A stretch of DNA of 64,000 nt from Limnomonas spitsbergensis (Eukaryota; Chlorophyta; Chlorophyceae; Chlamydomonadales), in contig JAYJMM010000028.1 of the NCBI GenBank assembly GCA_037349105.1, positions 1,178,001 through 1,242,000 of the forward strand. The letters run 5' to 3'. The notes beneath the pieces are model-generated. The model ran no database searches, was not told where the DNA came from, and was given only the letters and a program-made list of their open reading frames with translations. Numbering within the stretch: position 1 is the first letter of the stretch; every line of letters starts with the position of its first letter. A program made the translations under genes and the position numbers. Below, piece by piece: positions 1 to 9,461 of this stretch.

Positions 1-536
1 TTGGGCGAATGTGGCCGTTGATCTGCTGTGATGAGTCGCTTGCTTGGCGACTTCTGATGACTGAAGATATCTCTGATTAATCAGATGGTCGACTTGGAGC
101 CACATGAAAGGCTTTGTAGTGGAGATGTGATGGTTGGGTGGTGGTAATATCCAGCTGTAGGACTGGAGATATGCCTTGTTAAGGGGCAGGAATAACTTTA
201 ATTACTGCTGATAGTCGACTGTTGGCCTAGATGCTCTGCCAGCTTCGTATTAGGAGACTTGTTGATGCTTATAGGGTCGCTGTTGGCCTAGATGCTCTGC
301 CAGTTTCCCCTTAGTAAGACTTGATGACGATTAACTTGCAGAAGTGATATTCAAAAACAATAGCTGGAAACTTTAAGAGTCTATTGAAGGCCGTGAAATC
401 GCAGTAACAAAGAAAAAGTAAAGATCCAAGTTCGGGATCCTCTAAGACGGCAAACACACTTGTCCATGTTCACACATAACTTTCAAACCGAAAAAGCAGT
501 TGGCGCGGTCATACGCACGGTGCAGTCATACGTCGT
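1..536 (-). repeat. Terminal repeat of retroelement family C (LTR-like), cut by window start
   Basis: Positions 1-536 match 27399-27942 nearly base for base, and their right part matches 27944-28317 again. All three copies stop at the same sequence, ending cgtcgtgaca, so on the minus strand the repeat begins TGTCACGACG, a canonical TG start for an LTR. It contains an internal near-duplicate (the tract gttggcctagatgctctgcc appears twice). Because gag-like genes of family C lie to the left of the 27.4-28.3 kb copies on the minus strand, this copy is placed where a 3' LTR would be. It could equally be a solo or unrelated copy, since the left end lies outside the window. Confidence 0.7.
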
Positions 537-1120
537 GACAGCTGTCGCGGCACAGGGGTGCACCCTAAGGAATGGGTGCACCAAGCAAAAAGAATACAAG
601 ACATTCCCCCCCCAGATCAAAGATTACTGGAGGCGTATTAATTTATTTAATACGCCTCCAGTAATCTGAGGCGCTGGATTTGCAGTAGCGATAGTGATCA
701 CGATCTGCGTCTTGTTCATTATTCCCCATTGTTCATTTTCCCCACCCATAGAATTTTTCATCTCCTCCTTCCGCTGTATCCTTCCACACCATCCACCACC
801 ACCAACTCTGACCTAAATCCCAGCTCCAGTGAGCTCTCAAAGTTCATCCTAATTCCCAGCCCCAATGAGCTCTCAAAGTTCCATTCTAATTCCCAGCTCC
901 AATGAGCTCTCCTCCCCCCAGATCCAGAAGTTTATCCCCCCCCTCGGACCAAGCGCAGATCCAGCAAAGATCCTTCGCAGCACCAGCGCAGATCCAGCGC
1001 AGATCCAGCAAAATCCAGCTCATTTTAGCTCCTCTTTCCGCCGTATCACCGCAACCAATCACCGGAGTAGATGGAGAAAGTGCAGCTATATACCGGCGCT
1101 AGGGAGCAGTACAGTATTGG
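537..1120. other. Non-coding stretch between repeat C and the methyltransferase-like fragment
   Basis: No convincing ORF is seen. The stretch holds a perfect hairpin (621-667, listed separately). Around 840-1010 there are short near-tandem phrases (agctctcaaagttc, cagatccagc) that give low-complexity shadow ORFs. Confidence 0.6.
621..667. repeat. Perfect 21-bp inverted repeat with 5-nt loop
   Basis: The arm starting agattactggagg at 621 is matched exactly by its reverse complement ending at 667, with loop tttat. It lies outside any ORF. It could be a tiny MITE-like palindrome or a structured RNA element of family C. No target duplication could be identified with confidence. Confidence 0.75.
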
Positions 1121-1639
1121 CTAACGGATAAACGTGTGCATCGGTGGGATCATCCGGGCCCGGATAGCCGCTGCTGCAAACATGAGGATCCACACCTTGT
1201 TGCTGCGACAGCCGTGAATGGATCGGTTAGCGCCCAGACCTGCTGTGAAGCTGACAGACTGCAAAATGACCAGACGCCTTTCTTTCCGTAGTTGGGACAG
1301 CCACTCAAACCTTGCTGGATGACACGTAAGGAAATCTTGGGAGACTAAGCAGCAGGCCACGTGGCGCGCGCACTTGACCGCAAGAGCACAGGAGATGTCA
1401 GCGTATTCAGCAGGAGGATTTGTGATGAGGACATGCAGTCCATGCTGTCGTAGTAGAAACTCGTAGGTGGAGGGTTGCAGTGGGTCAGCACAGTAGTCTG
1501 CGGGGACGTTGACACCGATGCCAGTGTTGGTGAGAACGTGGAGGGATCGAGGGTAAGGGTAAAGCTGGCTGTTCTGCAGAAGCCCGGTGGCTTGCCCATT
1601 ATCCTTGAACAGCAAAAGAATGCTGGGGGACAGGGATAG
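1121..1639 (-). pseudogene. Possible N6-adenine-methyltransferase-like ORF fragment, broken by element A
   Basis: A minus-strand open frame of about 170 codons runs out of the LTR of element A and ends at 1121. It contains the phrase DPLQPSTYEFL followed by HVLITNPPAEYAD. The NPP tripeptide after a beta-strand-like hydrophobic run resembles motif IV (NPPY/DPPY) of amino-methyltransferases. A later run, LVSQDFL...FEWLSQL, fits the helix that usually follows in phage- and retroelement-borne Dam-like enzymes. The tyrosine of NPPY is replaced by alanine and no motif I is visible, because the upstream part was separated by insertion of element A at about 1640. The assignment is weak. The ORF may belong to family C, whose terminal repeat lies next to it. 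Confidence 0.25.
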
Positions 1640-2540
1640 TGTCGCACCATAAAGCAGTAATTGCAATACTGGTGAATACCGTAAACTCCGGTCAGGGCGC
1701 ATTAGAGAGGCGTCCTCTACTCACAAACATGGTACAGCATCGTACATACAGGCTCCTTGTACTGCGTACAAGGGCTGTTAACCGGTCAACTGTAAGGCAC
1801 AGTCCTAGCAGGAGAGTCTCCCTGTCTATGACCTGTCTGGGTGTCCCTGTCTCGAGGGTACCGCCCCTACTACTTTACTGCGTGAGGAAGAAGTCCGCCA
1901 CGGACCCGAAGCGCACATCGCGTGTCCTTTAGAAAGGGACGAAGTAACTAGTTTAGGCAATTGCCGGGATACAGGGACCCGGCAGGCCCAATTCAGAGTA
2001 CGGTAGAATCTGCCAATCCCCTTGCGGAAGCGGGTTTCTGGGTTCCAGTTCAAATCAGGAGACTCCGCAGAGAAGCTGCGGAGACTCCGTGGCCGCTAAC
2101 AGCGGCCTAAACGGTTCTGTCACGTATACGGTAATATTCTGTGACAGCTGTCGCACCATAAAGCAGTAACTGCAATACTATGGTAGATACCGTAAACTCC
2201 GGTCAGGGCGCCTTAGAGAGGCGTCCTCTACTCACAAACATGGTACAGCATCGTACATACAGGCTCCTTGTACTGCGTACAAGGGCTGTTAACCGGTCAA
2301 CTGTAAGGCACAGTCCTAGCAGGAGAGTCTCCCTGTCTATGACCTGTCTGGGTGTCCCTGTCTCGAGGGTACCGCCCCTACTACTTTACTCGCCCCCCGC
2401 TCCCCAGCGTTAAGCCCTCCAGGCATGCGCGGGGAGCCGGAAAAGGGGTGGTACTGAAAGAAACTTCTGGAAAATATGTACGTAGAAGCTCAAATCGTCT
2501 TAGCAAATCTGCCTGGTTCAGGCCTTTTTCAAAATGAAAA
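1640..2540 (-). repeat. LTR-like terminal block of element A with internal 230-bp direct repeat
   Basis: The block shared with element B begins exactly at tgtcgcaccataaagc (1640; 51909 in B). A segment of about 230 bp (1640-1880) recurs at 2149-2394. The spacer ends in the near-palindrome ctgtcacg...ctgtgacag just before the second copy. After the second copy comes a C-rich tract (ccccccgctcccc), which on the element strand is a polypurine tract. B has the same order, so this arrangement predates both insertions. In A most of the spacer is deleted, and its first 42 bp or so (1881-1922) are inverted relative to B (52139-52181). Exact LTR borders are not resolved. Confidence 0.65.
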
Positions 2541-2604
2541 TTCCACAGAGTCTCAGCTGCTAGAAAAATTCCACAGAGTCTCAGCTGCTTATGCTCACTA
2601 ATTG

Positions 2605-3752
2605 TGAAGTTTGTGAAGCATTAACACTCCAACGGGGCATCACATTTGATGCATGGGACTTGTGCCCGTAAACCGGGACAATACGCTAGGACAGACAGCG
2701 AGCGAAAACCAGTGACCCCCCTGGGCAAGCAACCAACACACAACCACTGAGCAGTAGCGTGGGAATGAACCCCATAGTGCAGAAGATTAGCCCCAGCCAT
2801 AGAACATGACGTGGGTGCAAAAGAGTTCGGTTGGACGCCTCCTAGGAAAATTAAGAAGGAAAGGAGAGGATCTAAGTGAAATATAAGTCTGTGTAAAAAC
2901 TGTGTGATGCGTGAGCGACACTTCAATGAGATTAAGTGTTTTAAACAAAAATGTGAAATGGGTGAGGCACTATGTGTTGTGTAACTTAAGTGAATAAAGT
3001 GTTACAAAAGTGTGAACTGGGTTGTATAATCAATGAGATGAGTACCGGGTGTGAAACTTCTGTAAGTGAGCGATTTCAATGTTGCATAAGTAATCTAGAA
3101 ACAAAGATGAGACCAGAGAAAGGAATTGTGATAATCAAGGGGACAGTCTTCCTATCAAGGACTGTTTTAGTCAAATCTCCCGCAAATTTCCCCCTTAACC
3201 TGACAACTGAGGTCAAAACTCATGCGGCCACCTCCACCCCATCCACAAAGAGCCGAGCACGCGTGAAAAACACCCTCAACTTCATTTCCTTGGCAAACTG
3301 GAACTTGGGCCAGAGCTCATGCCGTGCCGACAGCTCTGCAGGGGACATATCATCCCAGATGGTGACACCCTTGCCTGCCAACTGGATCCTCATGTACACG
3401 ATGCTCTCGGCCTCGCTGCGATTGTCCACGCGGAACTTGATCTTCCGCAATAACTTGCCGTTGAGATCCGGCTTGCCCATGCGGAAGGCACTACTGACAT
3501 TGATAGTGATGCCCATGAGCTTGCACACTGTCTCACAGACCTGAGCCGCACAGTCCTCCCCCAAACCACCCTCTGGTAGGCCGGATATGACAAAACTGGA
3601 ATCCCTGCCGTCCTGTAGGGCGGGCAGCGCAGTGCCGCTGGCACCCACGCTGTTGCCAGCCCCGCATGATGGTGCAGCCGCCGGGGCTGCTGCTTGCCGC
3701 TCTGTGTTTTTGTTTCTTCTGATGTTATCGCCGCTGGATCGTTCAGTCTCTG
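2605..3752 (-). mobile_element. LINE-like (ORF1-bearing) insertion nested in the 3' region of element A
   Basis: Alignment by eye of the A and B 3' regions breaks at about 2600 and resumes at about 3755. The interrupted segment is flanked by CTAATTG at 2598-2604 and again at 3753-3759, a plausible 7-bp target-site duplication. The insert carries a minus-strand ORF resembling an ORF1 of non-LTR retrotransposons and about 600 bp of AT-rich non-coding sequence. There is no endonuclease or RT, so it is truncated or non-autonomous. Confidence 0.6.
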
Positions 3753-3774
3753 CTAATTGCGCGGAATCCCGCAA
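3220..3774 (-). pseudogene. Non-LTR retrotransposon ORF1-like (RRM-type) protein fragment
   Basis: This 184-aa frame has an Ala/Ser-rich N-terminus followed by a compact domain. The domain begins SSFVISGLPEG, continues through VCKLMGITINVSSAFRMGK and KIKFRVDNRSEAESIV, and ends near SPAELSARHELW and LRVFFTRARLFVDGVEV. The order is: beta strand with G-L-P; a helix ending 'MGI'; R-[ML]-G-K; a beta strand; 'DDMSPAE'; a charged helix. This is the pattern of the RRM plus C-terminal domain in ORF1 proteins of L1/CR1-like elements, which bind RNA as nucleic-acid chaperones. The first few codons lie outside the inferred insertion, so the true start is probably inside it. Confidence 0.5.
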
Positions 3775-4040
3775 ATCCTAGCTGCCCAGCCCAATACTGG
3801 CTAGCAAACAGAGTCATCTCTGAAGTCATCAAGCCGGGCTAGGGATAACCGCTGCTCTCGCCCCACTGCGCCATAGACACCTGGTCTTCGAGGCCACAGG
3901 AAATGTGCGCCGTAGCAGCGGGATCCTGCCTCCCGCTGTCTTCTGCTACGCAGGCGCTTGCCCGCTCCTTCCCGGTTACAGCGTGGGTACCGTCAAGTGC
4001 TCAGCGGCCTTGCCGCTCTGGGCTCGGCCTTCCCTGAGGT

Positions 4041-4676
4041 TTAGGCTTCAGTACACCCTATAAGTGCTGACTCCTCTTCCTCCCTTGCTGCTTCTTTGGC
4101 CACCTTAGCCCTGCTCGCATCTGCCCTCGGGGTGACATTGGCCTCTCCCCGGCCAGTGGTGTACGAGATGTTGTACAACCCGTTCGCCATTGGCCTTGCG
4201 ATGCCCCGCTCCATTTGCCTTGTTGCTGGGTTGGTGGCCATAACTTCCACCTCAGGCTTGTCCATGACATCGGCCTCCGGGGCTGCCCTGGCGGCCGCTC
4301 TGGCTGCTGGGCTAGGCCGCCCCTGGACCACCACACTGAGGTCTTCCGTAGCGGGCCCTGCTATCGCAGCGGGCCCAGCTCCCTCGTCTTCAGGCGTGCA
4401 TCTTGGGCACATCCACTCGCCCTCAGGCACCTCTTCGAGTGCCGGTACCAAGCAATCCATGTGCCAATCTGTGTTGCATACATCGCACAAAAGCATCACT
4501 TCCCCGCGATCAGGCAGTTGGCATACCTCGCAAGATAGGCTGTTGTTGGGCATGGTTCCACTGAGATCCACTACTCCCCTTAGGTTGGGCAAGTGGCACG
4601 GGGAACAGTTGACAGCATTCTCTGTCACTGTAAGGCCGTCTGCCCCCTCCAGCACCAATGTTCCAGTCGCCCCCAA
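4041..4676 (-). pseudogene. Element A integrase C-terminus with PHD finger
   Basis: The frame encodes the last part of the pol polyprotein. It carries a basic/hydrophobic integrase tail ([16 protein letters not shown]), then a textbook C4HC3 PHD finger: CEVC near residue 50, then LLCDVC, WHMDC, and EGEWMCPRC. An acidic and Ala-rich tail follows. The PHD signature includes the conserved Trp two residues before the last Cys pair. PHD fingers bind histone H3 tails, and here the finger sits where chromoviruses carry a chromodomain. The frame is separated from the integrase ORF by a TAA at 4738-4740 and a one-base shift near 4680. Both are absent from element B, where the same region is continuous with integrase. 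Confidence 0.85.
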
Positions 4677-4737
4677 GCCTCTTCACCCTGAGTATCTCAG
4701 GCCTAGCCTTGGGTTCTAGGCTGCGGTGCTCTGATGA

Positions 4738-5850
4738 TTACCTCACATACACGTTATCTCCTTCTGCGAAGCGCCAGACCTGGGGGACGTATCCCCCCCC
4801 TCGGATCCGTGCATAACACAGCTTGTCGCGGTGCTGCGCAATTTTGAGATGCTCACCCGCGACTGGCAGTGCCTCCTTGATCCTGGCCACTCTGGCCAAG
4901 AGCAGGTTTGCCGCTTCCTCCGCCGTTGCCACCTTGGCTGTGTTCCACAGGTCCGCCCCCACTCTGGAGGGAAAGGTGGGTCTCTGCCCAAACAGGACCT
5001 CGTATGGCGCCATGCGCGTGGCCTGCTGCGGCGAGCAGCGGAATCCCAGACCCATCCAAGGCACCATCTTGTCCCATGACTCGTCGCTGCTGCCCTCTTT
5101 GCAGCACTTTAGCAGCCCCGCCTTGAGGGTCTGGATAGCCCTCTCGGACAGCCCGTCCGCCTGGGGGTGGTTGGCAGAGGTAGTGCGGTGATCAATGAAG
5201 CAGGCCAATAACATGTCCTGGAACTCTCCCTGAAACTCTGTTCCCTGGTCCGTCACCACTTCTGCGCAGCCCCCGAATCGTGCGACTACGTTCTGAAAGA
5301 AAGCTAAGGCCGTCACATCCGACGCCTTGCTTGGAATGGGGATCAACTCTACCCATTTGGAGTAATGCTCAACACACACCATCACAAATCGATTGCCCCT
5401 GGGAGTGGTTGTGAATGGTCCACACAGGTCCACTCCCCATCGAAAAAACAACCCCTCAATGGGCAGTGGGTGCAGGTCGGGCTGTGTGTGATTGAATGTG
5501 GACGCCCTGGCCCTATCACACACACCACATTCCTGCACCGCCTTCTTGACTGCTGCTCTGAGCCCCCGCCACCAGTGTTGCTGCATGACCATGAAAGCTG
5601 TGCGGTGACGGCCAAAATGTCCAGTACCAGCATGGGCCTCCTGGATCACTGCCAGCCTGTCCTCTGGCCTGGGCACCACGCAACGTCTACCGTCGGGCAT
5701 GAGCCTCATCAGCACTCCTCCCCTCTCTGATTCCCACTGGAATGGGGCGGCCCTGCGTTGTACCCTGGTCTGTTCTCCTAGCTCTGTTCCTGAAGCATGT
5801 GTTTTCTCACGGAGATACCGCAACACAGGCTCATCTGACCACACATCCAC
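4738..5850 (-). pseudogene. Element A integrase (HHCC + DDE core)
   Basis: This 370-aa frame contains the integrase zinc-binding domain ([10 protein letters not shown], then CGVC) at about residues 70-125. The catalytic core has its Asp in GVDLCGPF, the second Asp in VVTDQGTEF, and the Glu in [16 protein letters not shown]. The spacing and the phrase 'ERHQTLK-like' are typical of Ty3/gypsy integrases. The enzyme joins element cDNA to host DNA in the nucleus. All three catalytic acidic residues are present. The frame ends at a TAA where element B has Lys-Tyr, which cuts off the PHD tail. It is also out of frame with the methyltransferase ORF because of a one-base loss near 5885. Confidence 0.9.
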
Positions 5851-8599
5851 CCTGACCGACGGTCCTGCAGGACACCCTGGCGGGTCCGTCTCTCTCCCCC
5901 CCTTTGTCCCCGTTCACATCGCTGCCAGCATCTGTCCTTGCCATAGGCGTGTCCCCACCTGGTTCCTGCGCTGCGTCGGCCCAATCTGCCGCAACGGATT
6001 CTCCCAGGCTCTGCCTGTATGACGCGGCCACCTCCCCACTGCCAGAGCACGCATCTCCTGCGGTAGCAAGGGCGTAGTGGCTGGACTTAAAAGTTGCACC
6101 AAGCGCGGGATCCATGTCCGGGCCCGGCAGCCGTGCTCTGCGCACCATTTCTCCCGGTATGACTTTAGCACACTCAAGTGCTACATTGAGCCATGCTGTC
6201 AGTGCCCATGAATCCATGCACCTGCCCAGGGCTGCCCTCCTGGCAGCCTCTGGGAAGCCTGGGCGTGGCATTGTGGACCCCACAGCATACCCCATGGCAC
6301 GTTCACGTTCATTTGCATTGGGCTCCTGCAGGTCAACCATGGGCCTGTATACCATCCCGTTTTGCCCGTTCCTGAAAGAATATGATGCAGGAGTCGCCAT
6401 CAAGCAGGGCAGCACCCTTCTGGGCTGTCCTGTCACATTGATGCGATACCCCCCATTGTCTGGGCATGCGACCACTTGGGCCATGCTGCCCTTGTCCAGA
6501 ATGTCGTCTACGACCCCCCCGTGGGGCCTTTCCGAGGCACAGATCACATACTCAATATCCTCTGCTGGGGCGATATTTCCCCAATAGTTTCGAGTGCGTT
6601 GGGCGTAAGACCCCACCTGCGCCGCGTCAAACAGTGCAGGTGCCCCCATGACCCTGCACACCTCATGAAAAGCATCCACACTGGCCTTTGCGCTCCTCTG
6701 ATTGAACTGCATCGCTACATTTTCAATCAGGTATGTGGGCGGCCTAGGCCTCTGCAGGATTTGCAATGTGCCCAACAGCTTGACCAACGGGAAGAAAGAC
6801 TTGCTTCTTTTCCCTGCGAGCCCACGCCCCTTGCCTGCGGATGAGAGATCCTGGCACTCCCATCCTGCCACCATGAACCATTGGCGCCCGTCCTGTGCGC
6901 CTGCCCCCTGGAGGTGCTCCGCCGTAATGGCATACACATCTTGGGGCAGCGCTCTGAACGCATCATCAAACGCTTTTACTGGGAGCAACTGGGGATACCG
7001 CTTGTGCAACTGCACCAGGCGACCCCCAGCTATCTCCCTCACTTCCTCACTGATATCAGCATACAGGTACCGCACCACTGGGATACCTGCCCTGAGGACC
7101 ATTTCCAGTCCTGAGCACATACCTCCAATGGGCTCGAAAAGGACCACTCCCTCTGCCTCCATGGTCCGAACAGCCTGGACCGGCATGCACATTGTGTCCA
7201 CTCCTGCATGTAAGTGAGGTGGCGTCACCCGAGGCAGGTTAGACAGTACATCACTGATCATATTCATGGCTCGCTCCCTGTTGCCGAACGCCTGCTCTGT
7301 CGTACTGACAGGCTGTTCCTGTTCGTCATCCTCAGTGGCGGCGGAGGATATCTCCTGCCCCACCAAGGGGCGGCGGAGGATATCTCCTGTCACGCAAGCT
7401 GCCTCTGCGGCTCTTGACATTTGTACTCTCCTTCTTCCTTCCTGCGCCATGCGCACCACCTGGTCTGCATGCCACTGGTTTACTCTGCCCAATCCTGTGC
7501 GCATGGCTACCTGCCTCACACACGCCTCCCCACTGACTGCTGGCTCGGAGGCGGCTGTATCTAGCCTGGCCCCCGTGCGGTCAGCGGAGGATGGGAGCGG
7601 CGACCTAGACGGGATGTCCGCATTCTGGTGGCATGCTCCTGAGCGATGGACAATGGTAATGTCCAGCTCTTGGAGCATGAGAGCCCACCGAGCGTGCTGG
7701 CCCACCAACGTCTGGTTGTCCATGAGGTAGGTGAGCGGCTCATGGTCAGTAATGAGGTGCACCTTGCATCCAAACAGCATGTGGCGATACGTGCGAGCTG
7801 CATACACTGCAGCCAGCATCTCCCCCTGGAACGAGGAATAGTTCATCTCGCTCTTGTTCAGGGATCTGAATGTGCATGCTACCATATATTCCCGCCCACT
7901 GTCGTCACACTGTCCTAGCACGGCGCCAATGCCCTGCTTAGAGAAATCAGTGCACAACAAGAAGGGCCTTGGCGGCCCACGGCCATCCGGCCCTGTCCCA
8001 CTGTAATCCGGCCTGCGCAGGAATCTACCACCCTCACACGTCTCCGTTTTGATCAGCTGGAACGCCTGCGACTGCTCTGGACCCAACACAAACGGGACCC
8101 CCTTGACCAGCAATGCGTTGATGCATGCCGCCTTTTTCGAGAAGTCTGGGATGTAGCACCGGTAAAAATTCAAGAATCCCATGACTTCCTGGATGTTTTT
8201 CACCGTTGCGGGCTCTGGCAACGCCACAACCGTTGCTATCTTAGCCGCATGCGGCGTGAGCCCCTGGGCTGACACATTGTGACCCAGGTACTCCACAGTC
8301 ACACACCCAGAAAGGGACTTGTCGGAGTGTGCCCTCAACCCGACACTGTGGAGCATGTCCAACATCAGCTCCACATGCCTGATGTGTTCTGCCGGTGTAC
8401 CACTGCAAACCAGCAGTTCATCAATGAATGCCACGCAGAAAGCACTCAGGCCTGCCCTGGCAATCTCTTCTTCCATCATACGCTGGAAAAAGGGAGGCCC
8501 ATTGCGCAGCCCGAAGTTGAGCTTGGTGTACATCCAAAGCTCAGGACCCATCCAGAAAGCTGTCTTAGGCTGGTCCTCAGCCTTGATAGGGATCTGCAT
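5831..8599 (-). pseudogene. Element A RT (C-terminal part), RNase H and methyltransferase frame
   Basis: This 922-aa frame begins inside the RT palm ([15 protein letters not shown]) and continues through the catalytic loop, the thumb and connection, and RNase H, into the methyltransferase listed separately. The active-site loop reads FIDELLVCS, whereas element B reads FIDDLLVYS. Replacement of the second Asp of the YXDD-type motif should abolish reverse transcription. RNase H motifs are [31 protein letters not shown] and [10 protein letters not shown]. The continuous RNase H-methyltransferase frame here shows that the ancestral element encoded both in one polyprotein, so the frame break at this place in element B is secondary. 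Confidence 0.9.
6140..7165 (-). pseudogene. Element A C5-cytosine DNA methyltransferase domain (DNMT3-like)
   Basis: This domain lies inside the 922-aa frame 8599-5831, directly after RNase H. Visible motifs are: [17 protein letters not shown] (AdoMet loop); [27 protein letters not shown] with the catalytic Cys; [37 protein letters not shown]... and [12 protein letters not shown] followed by an Arg-rich helix and WLNVALEC. The order and spacing match C5-MTases, and the R-x-R-N-Y-W-G-N phrase is closest to the DNMT3 family. The usual Pro-Cys of motif IV is Glu-Cys. The domain itself has no stop or frameshift, unlike most of element A. It is fused in frame to RT-RNase H. Confidence 0.9.
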
Positions 8600-8616
8600 G
8601 AACCCCGACCTAAGAT

Positions 8617-9461
8617 CTACCTTGCTGAATATCTTGGCCGCCCCCAGGTTCTGAAAATAGTCTCCATCCTGGGGATGGCAAACTCCTGCTTAGCTGTACG
8701 CAAGTTCAACCTGCGCATATCGTGCGCTATACGGTGGTCAGTCCACTCGCCCGTCTCAGCGCTCTTCTTGGCTGCTACCACTGAGTTGGCAGCAAACTTG
8801 ATAGGCCCCCCCTGGGGCACTTTGACGATGATACCTGCTTGTATCATTGGTTGGCAGTTTTCCTTAAAGATGGCCGCTTTGGGAGGCGGCATGTCCATGG
8901 ACTTCTGAAAGCACGAACTGACCTCGTTTTCCAAAGCCAGCGTAAACTCACCCTGCGTGCCACAGTAGCCGGGTAGATCCTCCATGGAGTAAGCGAATGA
9001 TTCTTGGCGGTCCCTGAGGCTCTGCTCAAGGCTCTTTTGCTGGTCTGTCGTGAAGTCAGGGTGCTTGCCCAGCAGCCACCCCTCCTTTGTTTTGACGTAC
9101 TCCGAGGGGGGTTCCACCACTCCTCCCGGCTGGAACATGTCAATCATCTCCGCCGCCTGCGGGTCGTCCTCCGCGGGCGGCGCTTCCTCGCCAGTGCTGT
9201 TGTTGCGATGCCAGTCCTCATGCTGGCTGTTAGCGCCCCCAGCCCTGCTGACACCCCCCATAGGGATGACAGCTGGCGGGCGCAACCAGCCCGATGTAAG
9301 CTTTGCTGCTGCCTCCTGACTGGACACAAACGCCCCCTGGCCTGCTGTGAACCCTCCACCTCAATTACTCCTTGCCCGGTGGCTTGCGCATCCGGGACGC
9401 ACACCGACAACAGGAGCCACACTAGTACCAGCTGGAGCGTCCCCGTAAGGATACCCTTAAA
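8617..9461 (-). pseudogene. Element A RT N-terminal part with preceding hydrophobic segment
   Basis: Right after a TAA (9462-9464) the minus strand encodes a hydrophobic run, [16 protein letters not shown], followed by Ala-Thr-rich sequence that looks like a signal peptide or signal anchor. Then comes a linker and the RT fingers ([14 protein letters not shown]...[24 protein letters not shown]). A frameshift near 9355 separates the hydrophobic segment from the 236-aa frame 9327-8617. Loss of one T near 8660 (ATTTTCAG instead of ATTTTTCA in B) throws the palm into the next frame. Element B keeps the same modules in one frame (59160-56734). Confidence 0.8.

Noticed and set aside
1640..2148. A complete independent solo LTR
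   Set aside because: The same block occupies the same position relative to the PHD end in both A and B, so it belongs to the element.
5831..5850. Programmed overlap between methyltransferase and integrase ORFs in element A
   Set aside because: Element B has these domains in one frame, so the overlap in A is best explained by a single-base loss near 5885.
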